In this document: positions 32,784 to 40,378 of the stretch, piece after piece | Layout: each line of letters starts with the position of its first letter | Position numbering within the stretch: position 1 is the stretch's first letter | Assembly: GCA_031291075.1 (NCBI GenBank) | Contig: JARLJS010000151.1 | Span: 1 to 64,000, forward strand | Reading direction: 5' to 3' | Source of the DNA: Nevskia sp. | GTDB lineage: Bacteria > Pseudomonadota > Gammaproteobacteria > Nevskiales > Nevskiaceae | DNA length: 64,000 nt | Translations under genes and position numbers: made by a program | The notes under the pieces: model-generated | Database searches by the model: none | The model's input: only the letters and a program-made list of their open reading frames with translations | What the model was told of the DNA's origin: nothing

Positions 32784-33646
32784 ACATCGGAGGTCCCAGC
32801 CACCCCATGGCACCACACAACCACGATGCGAGTATCCGCGGCATGCAAGATCACATTCGGCCGTATTACGTTGCGGTGGCGAATGAAGAGCGGGTATTCA
32901 AGGCGGCCTTTCAGCAGGGGCTTTCGATCCTGCTCAAGGGGCCGACCGGTTGCGGCAAAACCCGCTTCGTCGAGGCCATGGCCCATGACCTGGACAGGCC
33001 GCTCATTACTGTCGCCTGCCACGACGATCTGACCACCGCCGATCTGGTCGGGCGTTTCCTGCTGCAGGGCGGCGAGACGAAGTGGGTGGACGGCCCGCTG
33101 ACCAGGGCGGTACGCGAAGGTGCCATCTGCTACCTCGACGAGGTTGTGGAGGCCAGGCAGGACACGACCGTCGTGCTCCATCCTTTGGCGGACTACCGTC
33201 GCCAGCTGCCGCTCGAGCGCCTGGGGGAAACCTTGGCGGCCGCGCCGGGATTTTGCCTCGTCGTCTCCTACAACCCGGGCTATCAGAGCGTGCTCAAGGA
33301 TCTCAAGGATTCCACTCGTCAGCGCATGGTGGCCATTGAATTCGGCTTTCCGGCACCCGACGTGGAGGAAAGAATCGTCGTGAACGAGGCTGGCGTCAGC
33401 CTTGAACAAGCCGCGAATCTGGTCCGCCTGGGACAGGCCATCCGCCGGCTCGAGGGCGGAGGGTTGCGCGAGGTCGCATCCACCAGGGTGCTGATCGCCG
33501 CCGGCCGGCTGGTCGCCGAAGGCTTGACGCCTGCCGAAGCTGCCCGGGCTGCGATCGCGGGACCGCTGACCGACGACGCACAGCTCACCAGCGGCCTGGC
33601 CGGGATGATCGACGTCTACCTGGGCAGCCAGGCGGGTTCCGCCTGA
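32780..33646 (+). CDS. MoxR/NorQ/CbbQ-type AAA+ ATPase 2
   Basis: The 288-residue AAA+ protein has Walker A GPTGCGKT (54-61), Walker B ICYLDE, and the same signature as MoxR 1: ACHDDLTTADLVGRFLLQGG and DGPLTRAVREGAICYLDE, then VVSYNPGYQSVLKDLKDSTRQR. It starts within the VWA 2 stop codon and is the last gene of the rightward arm, converging with the acyl-CoA ligase 12 bp away. A second, separate MoxR/VWA pair in one cluster suggests either two clients or a specialised two-step maturation. Confidence 0.93.
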   Translation: MNIGGPSHPMAPHNHDASIRGMQDHIRPYYVAVANEERVFKAAFQQGLSILLKGPTGCGKTRFVEAMAHDLDRPLITVACHDDLTTADLVGRFLLQGGETKWVDGPLTRAVREGAICYLDEVVEARQDTTVVLHPLADYRRQLPLERLGETLAAAPGFCLVVSYNPGYQSVLKDLKDSTRQRMVAIEFGFPAPDVEERIVVNEAGVSLEQAANLVRLGQAIRRLEGGGLREVASTRVLIAAGRLVAEGLTPAEAARAAIAGPLTDDAQLTSGLAGMIDVYLGSQAGSA

Positions 33647-33658
33647 CCGGCTGCGAGT

Positions 33659-35383
33659 TCAGGCTTTGACTTCCGGGCCGGAGAGCTGCCTGGCGGCCCA
33701 CTCCCTGAGGTCGCCGATTTTGACTTTGCCGTTGGCGGTGACCGCCAGTTCGTCATCGCGCAGCAGCAGGATGTGGCGGGGCAGCTTGTAACTGGCCAGG
33801 CGTTCCTTGAGGAAGCCGGTGATCGCAGCGGTTTCGAGCGTGACGCCATCCTGCGGGACGATGCACGAAACCACCATCTCGCCGAGCGTGTCGTGCGGTA
33901 TGCCGATGGTCTGGGCGCGGCGCACGCCCGGGAACAAGGCCAGGGCGGCGTCGATTTCCAGCGGTGAGACATTGGCGCCGCCGGTCTTGATGATTTCGGT
34001 CAGGCGGCCTTCCCAATACAGGCGGCCGACGTCGTCGACATAGCCGCCGTCACCGGTGCGGTAGTAGCCGTCCTCGTCGAAGGTTTCCTCCGCGGTCTTG
34101 CCGCTATACCCGGTCATCAGGGTCGGGCCCTTGACACAGATTTCCCCCCGCTGGCCGCGTGGGACCACGGCGCCGCTGAGCGGGTCGACGATCTTGAGGA
34201 CGTTGCCGGGCAGGGGCACGCCGGCGCTGCCGGCATATTGTTCCGCCGTGGTGTCGGCCGAGTACGAGGTGATGATCGTCATGGTCTCGGTAGCGCCGAA
34301 CGACATGGGCAGGCGCCAGTCGGTCTCGACCGTCGGATGCGTCTTGAGTAGTTCGGAGTTGGTGATGTAGCGCAGGCTGCTCAGGTCGCTCGACGCCCAG
34401 TTGGGGGCTTCCTTCAGGCGCGCCCACTGGTGCGGGCGCCCGGACAGGAAGTTCACGCGCTCGGCTTGCATGAGCCGCAGGGCCCATGCGGGTTCGAAGT
34501 AAGGCTGCAGGACGACCGAGCCGCCGGTGGAGAGGGCTACGCCGACGATCATGGTGATGTTGGCGGACCAGAAAAAGCCGTTGCCGGTCCAGCTCCGCAC
34601 CGGGCCTTCCACGCTCATCACGCGCGGCCAGCGCCACCACTGGATGGCGAAGGCGCGCTGGGTGTGCAGGATCGCCTTGGGCAGGCTGGTGGTGCCGGAC
34701 GAGAAGAACAGTCCGCCGGCGTCCGCAGGCGTGATGGACTGCGCCCGCGCTTCGACCACGCGGTCGGGAATGTCGCGTCCGGCGGCCAGGAACTCGGCCC
34801 AGGACTCGAAGGCGCGCGCCTGCACGTCGGCCTCGCCGCGACCGGTCACGGATTCCAGGCGCACCAGGTGCCGCAGGAACGGGAACTTGTAGGATTGCAG
34901 CGCGCCGCGATCCGCGCCATGGATGGCTGGTTCCAGTTCCGCCAGCAGGGCGCCGAAGTCCTTCTTCAGGATACGGCCGTCGAAAAGCAGGACCGATACG
35001 CCCGACATCGCGAGCAGCTGCTCCAGCTCCGCCGCCGTCGAAAAGGTGCTCAGGCCCACCGATACCCCGCCCGCAAGCGCGGTGCCGAACACCGCGGCGA
35101 GGTACTCCGGCCGGTTGGTCATCAGGATGCCGACGCGGCTGTTCTTGCCGACCCCCAGGGCGATCAGAGCCTTGGCGACTTCGACCGACTTGTGCCACAG
35201 CACGGAATAGGTCCAGCGCTCCACCCCTTCCGGGGTGTGCATCACCAGGGCTTCGCGCGAGGCATGGCGGGCGCTCACCTCGCGCAGATAGCCGGGGATC
35301 GTCAGTGCACCCAGGCCGGGTTCCTCTTGCAGCGGGATGCCGTGAACGATCGACAGCTTTGGAGTCGGTGCGACGGTGTCCAT
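33659..35383 (-). CDS. AMP-forming acyl-CoA ligase
   Basis: The 574-residue ANL-family ligase activates a carboxylic acid with ATP and CoA. Motifs are GGLFFSSGTTSLPKAILHTQ (P-loop A3), SFGATETMTIITSYSAD (A5), YYRTGDGGYVDDVGRLYWEG with RLTEIIKTGGANVSPLEID (A7/A8), and the C-terminal catalytic lysine in VTANGKVKIGDL (A10). ATG 35383 is the start; the longer open frame above it is antisense-like sequence over the hydratase gene. It follows the MaoC-type gene by 29 bp. The substrate is unknown, probably an acid from ring or side-chain oxidation. Confidence 0.93.
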   Translation of the reverse strand: MDTVAPTPKLSIVHGIPLQEEPGLGALTIPGYLREVSARHASREALVMHTPEGVERWTYSVLWHKSVEVAKALIALGVGKNSRVGILMTNRPEYLAAVFGTALAGGVSVGLSTFSTAAELEQLLAMSGVSVLLFDGRILKKDFGALLAELEPAIHGADRGALQSYKFPFLRHLVRLESVTGRGEADVQARAFESWAEFLAAGRDIPDRVVEARAQSITPADAGGLFFSSGTTSLPKAILHTQRAFAIQWWRWPRVMSVEGPVRSWTGNGFFWSANITMIVGVALSTGGSVVLQPYFEPAWALRLMQAERVNFLSGRPHQWARLKEAPNWASSDLSSLRYITNSELLKTHPTVETDWRLPMSFGATETMTIITSYSADTTAEQYAGSAGVPLPGNVLKIVDPLSGAVVPRGQRGEICVKGPTLMTGYSGKTAEETFDEDGYYRTGDGGYVDDVGRLYWEGRLTEIIKTGGANVSPLEIDAALALFPGVRRAQTIGIPHDTLGEMVVSCIVPQDGVTLETAAITGFLKERLASYKLPRHILLLRDDELAVTANGKVKIGDLREWAARQLSGPEVKA

Positions 35384-35412
35384 TGGATCCAAGGTCCGGC
35401 GCTTTCGCTTTC

Positions 35413-36606
35413 TCAGCAGGGCAGCTGCACGTCCGCGTTGGCGGTGAGAATGGTGTCGCCGTCCTGCGTGGTCATCTTCAGCTGGACCTTGACGGCGGGG
35501 AAGCCGTAGGGCGACAGGGCGGTTTTCTCGACGACTTCGCCGTCGATGTAAGTGACATCGCCCTCGAAGGCCGGGCTGCGGAACTGGGTCTGGGAATGCC
35601 AGATGTAGCCTTCGTGGCCGGCCCAGTAGGCGATGGTGTCCAGGCACCAGGCGTTCATCGACGAGCCGTAGCCGTAGGTGCCGCCCATGCCGACCTTCTC
35701 GCCTTTGTCGGCGTTGATGTGCCCGCTCGATGGGCCGTAGAAGAGCCCGTCCTTCTTGCGGGGATCGATCCTGCCGGCCTCGTGATCGTAGGTCATGTTC
35801 GGGTCGAAACCGGCGTCCTCCTTGGCGGGGTCGTAGACGCCGGCCGGAGGGTTCCAGCGCCAGGTGCCCCAGATGTTCTGGCGGTGCGCGCGGCATTCCA
35901 GCGCGAAGGTGATGATCGAATGCGGACCGATCACGCGGCGGGGGAGCTTCTGGCCCACCTGGACCTCGTCGTAGTGCGGCGATCGGCCCTCGCGATTGGA
36001 CAGGATCCAGTCCATGCGCACGCGCTGGATGGCGTCGAGCTCCGCGGCGCTCCACTTGCGGGGGAGGCGCTGCTGCTTGTCGTACATGCCGCGCATCTTT
36101 GCTTCTTCGACCAGGTAGCGGATCGCGGTGGCCCGCTCCTTGGCGACGAGCACGCCGTCCTGGTTGCGGTGCACGGTGTCGCCGCGGGTGAACACCGTCG
36201 GCCCGGCGAACTTGGTGTCGCCGACCTTGTAGCCGTCGAAGCGGCGCTCCTGGAACAGCTTGTCGCCGGGCCGTATGCGGGAGCCGTAGAACCACCACTC
36301 CTCGCCGCCGAAAATCAGGTGCGAGCCCGGGATCCTGCCGACACAGGCCGGATGGCAGCCGTGGCCGTAGTCCATCGCCACGGTGAAGGACTGCGGCGCC
36401 ACCAGGCCGCCGAAGCGCGAGCTTCTGGCGATTTCCTCGTCCCAGTGAATGGGGTTGGGATAATCCATCGCCTGCACCCAGCGACGGATATCCGTTCCGT
36501 TACAGGGCTGCCACAGCTCGGCGAAGATGACGGGCTTGCCGACCCACTTGTCGACGTCGCTGAGGTCGAGCTTCACATCGCCGCTGCTTTCGCTGGAACC
36601 GGACAT
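35413..36606 (-). CDS. MaoC-like double hot-dog dehydratase/hydratase
   Basis: The 397-residue protein has two hot-dog halves. The N-terminal half (VDKWVGKPVIFAEL ... AMDYPNPIHWDEEIARSSRFGGLVAPQSF) matches the MaoC dehydratase-like N domain. The C-terminal half has PHSIITFALECRAHRQNIWG and YGYGSSMNAWCLDTIAYWAGHEGYIWH. A D/H hydratase pair is suggested by D-Y-P-N-P-I-H in the first half. It likely hydrates an enoyl-CoA in place of, or as well as, the crotonase at 50510. It lies 9 bp after the reductase gene and 29 bp before the ligase, one operon. Confidence 0.85.
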   Translation of the reverse strand: MSGSSESSGDVKLDLSDVDKWVGKPVIFAELWQPCNGTDIRRWVQAMDYPNPIHWDEEIARSSRFGGLVAPQSFTVAMDYGHGCHPACVGRIPGSHLIFGGEEWWFYGSRIRPGDKLFQERRFDGYKVGDTKFAGPTVFTRGDTVHRNQDGVLVAKERATAIRYLVEEAKMRGMYDKQQRLPRKWSAAELDAIQRVRMDWILSNREGRSPHYDEVQVGQKLPRRVIGPHSIITFALECRAHRQNIWGTWRWNPPAGVYDPAKEDAGFDPNMTYDHEAGRIDPRKKDGLFYGPSSGHINADKGEKVGMGGTYGYGSSMNAWCLDTIAYWAGHEGYIWHSQTQFRSPAFEGDVTYIDGEVVEKTALSPYGFPAVKVQLKMTTQDGDTILTANADVQLPC

Positions 36607-36615
36607 GGAGCCTGC

Positions 36616-37599
36616 TCAGGCATTGACGTTGACGACGACACGTCCGCGCACCTTGCCCTGCAGCAGGTCGGCCGCGGTGGGAATCGCCTGCGCAAGACCG
36701 ATCTCCGTGGCGATCAGGTTGAGCGAGGCGGGGGCCAGGTCGCGCGCCAGGCGCTGCCAGGCCGCCAGGCGCGGCGGCTTGGGCGCCATCACGCTATCGA
36801 CGCCGAGCAGCGACACGCCGCGCAGGATGAACGGCGCCACGCTGGCCGGGAAATCCATGCCCTGGGCCAGGCCGCAGGCCGCGACGGCGCCGCCATAACG
36901 GGTCTGGGCGCAGGCATTGGCGAGGGTATGGCTGCCGACGGAGTCCACCACGCCGGCCCAGCGCTCCTTTTGCAGGGGCTTGCCGGCCGCGGCCAGCTCG
37001 GCACGATCGATGATCGTCCTGGCGCCGAGCTGCTTGAGGTACTCGCCCTCCGCTGCCTTGCCGGTGGCCGCGGCGACGCCGAATCCCAGCTTGCTGAGCA
37101 GCGCCACGGCGAAACTGCCGACGCCGCCGGTGGCGCCGGTGACCAGCACTTCGCCCTGATCGGGCTTGAGGCCGTGTCTCAGCAGGGCTTCCACGCACAG
37201 GCTGGCGGTGTAGCCGGCCGTGCCGATGGCCATGGCCTGCCGGCTGCTCAGCCCGGCGGGCAGGGGGATCAGCCAGTTGCCGTTGACCCGGGCCCGCTGG
37301 GCCAGGCCGCCCCAGTGCGTTTCGCCGACGCCCCATCCGTTGAGGATGACGTGGTCGCCGGCCTTCCAGTCGGCGTGGCTGCTGTGCCTGACCACGCCGG
37401 CGAAGTCGATGCCCGGGACCATCGGGAACTTGCGCACCACCGGCGACTTGCCGGTGATGGCCAGCGCATCCTTGTAGTTGAGGGTCGAAAACTCCACGTC
37501 TACGGTGACGTCGCCTTCCACCAGCTGCGCTTCGTCGAGCTGGGTGAGCTCCACGGTCTGGCCGGATTCACCTTTCTTGATCAACACTGCAGCGAACAT
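36616..37599 (-). CDS. YhdH/AcuI-like NADPH-dependent enoyl-CoA or quinone reductase
   Basis: The 327-residue medium-chain dehydrogenase/reductase has no zinc ligands. It begins [20 protein letters not shown], with [34 protein letters not shown] and the nucleotide loop [23 protein letters not shown], both typical of the YhdH/AcuI (acryloyl-CoA reductase) group. ATG 37599 is preferred because the conserved start and AGGGG lie there; a longer start at 37638 adds 13 non-family residues. First gene of a three-gene operon with hydratase and ligase. Confidence 0.9.
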   Translation of the reverse strand: MFAAVLIKKGESGQTVELTQLDEAQLVEGDVTVDVEFSTLNYKDALAITGKSPVVRKFPMVPGIDFAGVVRHSSHADWKAGDHVILNGWGVGETHWGGLAQRARVNGNWLIPLPAGLSSRQAMAIGTAGYTASLCVEALLRHGLKPDQGEVLVTGATGGVGSFAVALLSKLGFGVAAATGKAAEGEYLKQLGARTIIDRAELAAAGKPLQKERWAGVVDSVGSHTLANACAQTRYGGAVAACGLAQGMDFPASVAPFILRGVSLLGVDSVMAPKPPRLAAWQRLARDLAPASLNLIATEIGLAQAIPTAADLLQGKVRGRVVVNVNA

Positions 37600-37670
37600 A
37601 AAAGCCCCTGGCTTTGGAATCGGGAGGGATGCGGGCACCGTCCATTGCGGCCGGGCATCCCGCTGCCATA

Positions 37671-37693
37671 ACTATACATCATTGTTGAATAGT
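37671..37693. promoter_or_regulatory. Dyad upstream of the reductase operon
   Basis: ACTATACA and TGAATAGT, 7 bases apart, match in 7 of 8 arm positions. The site sits about 70 bp before the reductase start in an AT-rich gap, where a promoter is expected. Possible regulator binding site. Confidence 0.35.
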
Positions 37694-37793
37694 AACACCG
37701 GGCGCGGAAGCCGACGGTGCAGGGCCGGCCGATTTCGCGAATCGGCAATTGCAATGGCAGTGCGGGGCAAGCCGCGAGAGGGCATGGACGTAT

Positions 37794-38840
37794 TCAGAGG
37801 CCGCCCAGCAGGGCGTCGGCGAGGTCGGGTTCGTAGCAGTCCGGGCGCCGGCCCAGTTGCTGGTTCAGCAGGGCCCGCTTGAGGAACAGGTGGCAGGGAT
37901 GCTCGACGGTCATGCCGATGCCGCCGTGCAGCTGCAGCGCCTCTTCCGCCAGGCTTGCGTACATCGAGCACGCCAGGTACTTGGCCGCCTTTGCCGCCGC
38001 TTCCGCACCCGGCGCATCGAGCGAGTCGCCGATGCGGTCGAGGCTGCCGATCAGCAGGGCCTCCGCCGCAGCCAGCTGGGTCTTGAGATCCGCGCAACGA
38101 TGCTTGAGGGCCTGGAACAGCGCAAGCGGCCGGGCGAACTGCCGGCGGGTCTGCAGGTAATCGACGGTTCGTTCCAGCAGGGCGCCGGCGCCGCCGACCG
38201 AATCGGCCGCAAGGGCGAGGTCGCGCTGGATCGATAGTGCGCGGCAAAGCGCTTGTGCATCGGTTTCACGGGCGAGCATCAGCGGCTCGTCCAGCGCTAC
38301 GTCGGTGAAGTGCACGTCGAACAAGCGCCGGGTGGAGTCCCAGGTGGGGCGATAGGTGAGCTGCACGCCGGCCCGGTCGAGCGGCACCAGGGCGACGCAG
38401 TCCGCCGCCGAGGAACACACCAGGATGTGACTGGCTTTGTCCGCCGATGGAACAGCCGATGCCACACCGCGCAGCGTGAGCTTGCCGGCGGCGACGCGTG
38501 CAATCTGGGTGCTGTCGCTCAGCGGCGTGCAGACGTATTCGCCCGCCGTCAGGCGTTGCACCCAGTCGGCGCGTCGGCCCGCCCCGATCCGGCAGACCGC
38601 GTCGATCGCCAGCGTCGCCGAGGCGTAGGGGACACTGGCAAGGCCGCGGCCCAGCTCGGTGTGAAAGGCGCAGGCGCCGCTGAGACCCTGTCCCAGGCCG
38701 CCGAGCTCCTCCGGCACGGCCACCAGCAACCAGCCGAGTTCGGTGACGAGGTCCCAGGTGCTGGGTTCCGCCGCAGCGAGGCCAAGCTCGGCCAGCACAT
38801 GTCGCGCCGACTCGCGCAGTTGGTGCAAGGTCTCGCTCAC
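37794..38840 (-). CDS. Acyl-CoA dehydrogenase, second (shorter) subunit
   Basis: The 348-residue ACAD-like protein starts at GTG 38840, inside the stop of the preceding ACAD (GTGA overlap). Its N-terminal helical domain reads LVTELGWLLVAVPEELGGLGQG. The beta domain is degenerate. The C-terminal helices YLQTRRQFARPLALFQALKHRCADL and ALQLHGGIGMTVEHPCHLFLKRA are well conserved. Such short, diverged ACADs pair with a catalytic partner to form alpha2beta2 enzymes in steroid and bile-acid side-chain degradation. I infer the same here with the gene at 38837. Confidence 0.88.
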   Translation of the reverse strand: MSETLHQLRESARHVLAELGLAAAEPSTWDLVTELGWLLVAVPEELGGLGQGLSGACAFHTELGRGLASVPYASATLAIDAVCRIGAGRRADWVQRLTAGEYVCTPLSDSTQIARVAAGKLTLRGVASAVPSADKASHILVCSSAADCVALVPLDRAGVQLTYRPTWDSTRRLFDVHFTDVALDEPLMLARETDAQALCRALSIQRDLALAADSVGGAGALLERTVDYLQTRRQFARPLALFQALKHRCADLKTQLAAAEALLIGSLDRIGDSLDAPGAEAAAKAAKYLACSMYASLAEEALQLHGGIGMTVEHPCHLFLKRALLNQQLGRRPDCYEPDLADALLGGL

Positions 38841-40030
38841 GGTGCGGTCCAGGTCTTCGGTTCGCGCGGCATGCCGAGCATGCGCTCGGCGATGATGTTG
38901 CGCTGGATCTCGTCGCTGCCGCCGGCGATGGTCCAGTTGTACGAGTTCATGAAGTCGACCGCCCAGTTGCCGGTTTCCTGGCTGCCGCCGCGGGTGAAGT
39001 CCTCGCGGTACTGGCCCGGCAGGCCGCTGATGCGCAATCCGAGCGCGACGAACTCGCGCAGGGTGCGGGAATACCAGAGCTTGACGATCGAGGCGTCGCC
39101 TGGCGCCTCCTCCCCGGAGATGCGCTTCGTCAGGTAGCGGTCCGCCAGCGCACAGGCCGCGTCGACCTTGGCGACGAGCCGGCCGAGGTCGCGCCGCAGG
39201 GCCTGGTCGCCGGCGCAGCCGCGCTCCTGCATCAGCGCCGCGATGCGCCCGAGCGAGCAGCGCATGCGCTGCGTCAGCTCCACCAGCGTGAGGCCCCGCT
39301 CCGAGGCCAGCGTGGACTGGGCCACCGCCCAGCCCTCGCCTTCGCGGCCGACCCGGTTTTCGATGGGGATCTCCACGTCGTCCAGGAAGATCTCGCCGAA
39401 TTCGTCGTCGCCGGTGATCTGCGCGATCGGGCGTACCGATACGCCTTTGCTGCGCATATCCAGCAACAGGTAGGTCAGTCCCCCCTGGGGAGGCTGGGAG
39501 GCCCCGGTCCGGACGAGCAGCAGGCAGCGATCGGCGTATTGCGCCATGGTCGACCAGGTCTTCTGGCCGTTGACGACGTAGCGATCGCCACGCAGCTCGG
39601 CGCGCGTCCGCAGCGAGGCCAGGTCGGAGCCCGCGTTGGGTTCGGAGAAGCCCTGGCACCAGATGTCGCCCTGGATGATTGCGGGCAGGTAGCGGCCCTT
39701 CTGCTCCGGCGTGCCCCACTCCATGAGGGTGCAGGCGGCGTGGTAGAGCGCCACGAAATACAGGATCAGGCGCGGCGCGTCGGCACGCGCCACCTCCTCG
39801 TAGATCACTTTCTGTTCGGCCAGCGAGCGGCCGCCGCCGGGCCAGCCGGCGGGCCAATGCGGCGTGGCGTAGCCGGCTTCCACCAGCCTGGCAAACCATT
39901 CGCGCTGGGCGCGTACGAAGGTGTCCTGACCGGTCCCCGTCATGGCGGCTCGCCAGTTACGCGGGACGTTCTGCTCCAGCCAGGCTCTGACGCCGAGGCG
40001 AAGCAGTTCGGGATCCTGCTGCTGGGTCAT
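38837..40030 (-). CDS. Acyl-CoA dehydrogenase, first subunit
   Basis: The 397-residue flavoprotein starts at ATG 40030 (MTQQQDPELLRLGVRAWLEQ); an upstream in-frame start would overlap the ferredoxin gene and adds no family sequence. QGFSEPNAGSDLASLRTRAELRGDRYVVNGQKTW is the FAD-binding/substrate region, and WTIAGGSDEIQRNIIAERMLGMPR the C-terminal helix. In classical ACADs the catalytic glutamate sits in an E-G-T at the site that reads A-G-G-S here, a variation common in ACADs acting on steroid-like CoA esters. It is coupled to the shorter ACAD by a 4-bp overlap. Confidence 0.92.
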   Translation of the reverse strand: MTQQQDPELLRLGVRAWLEQNVPRNWRAAMTGTGQDTFVRAQREWFARLVEAGYATPHWPAGWPGGGRSLAEQKVIYEEVARADAPRLILYFVALYHAACTLMEWGTPEQKGRYLPAIIQGDIWCQGFSEPNAGSDLASLRTRAELRGDRYVVNGQKTWSTMAQYADRCLLLVRTGASQPPQGGLTYLLLDMRSKGVSVRPIAQITGDDEFGEIFLDDVEIPIENRVGREGEGWAVAQSTLASERGLTLVELTQRMRCSLGRIAALMQERGCAGDQALRRDLGRLVAKVDAACALADRYLTKRISGEEAPGDASIVKLWYSRTLREFVALGLRISGLPGQYREDFTRGGSQETGNWAVDFMNSYNWTIAGGSDEIQRNIIAERMLGMPREPKTWTAP

Positions 40031-40050
40031 GCTGGCCGAACCTTCGCCGA

Positions 40051-40377
40051 TCAAGTTGCGACCTCTTTTATCAGCACCTCGATCCACTCGTCCACCACGC
40101 GCACCTCGTAGGTGGCGATCGGCTTGACCGCGGGCGGGTTCAAGGCCTTGCCGGTGGCGAGGTCGAAGCGTGCGCCATGGGTGGGACAGGCGATCCAGGT
40201 TGCCGACATGCGGCCGCGTTCCAGTGGCTTTTCCGCATGTGTGCAGATGTTCGAGATCGCGTAAAGCCGCTGGTTGGAGTTGCAGATCAGGATGCAGCGG
40301 TCGCCGACCTGTACCGCCTTCTTGGTTCCGGGCGGAACCTCCGCGGCGCTCAGTACGCGGTGAAACGAGTCCGCCAC
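40051..40377 (-). CDS. Rieske [2Fe-2S] ferredoxin
   Basis: The 108-residue Rieske protein has cluster motifs CTHAEKPL (C-x-H) and CPTHGARFD (C-x-x-H) 17-20 residues apart. The end of the gene overlaps no other gene. Its ATG is 1 bp after the oxygenase stop codon, so it very likely feeds electrons to the oxygenase at 40379. No reductase gene is present in the window. Confidence 0.92.
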   Translation of the reverse strand: MADSFHRVLSAAEVPPGTKKAVQVGDRCILICNSNQRLYAISNICTHAEKPLERGRMSATWIACPTHGARFDLATGKALNPPAVKPIATYEVRVVDEWIEVLIKEVAT

Positions 40378-40378
40378 C

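Noticed and set aside
24464-33646. MoxR/VWA genes as norQ/norD of denitrification
   Set aside because: No norC, norB or other nitrogen oxide genes are present, and the neighbouring genes are of a different type.
35384-36298. N-terminal extension of the acyl-CoA ligase reading frame
   Set aside because: It is an out-of-frame reading of the MaoC-type hydratase gene and lacks ligase motifs; the ATG at 35383 is a natural start.
35305-37671. A 788-codon plus-strand open frame over the hydratase and reductase genes
   Set aside because: Composition rich in His, Gly, Ala and Arg without motifs; the minus strand encodes recognised enzymes.
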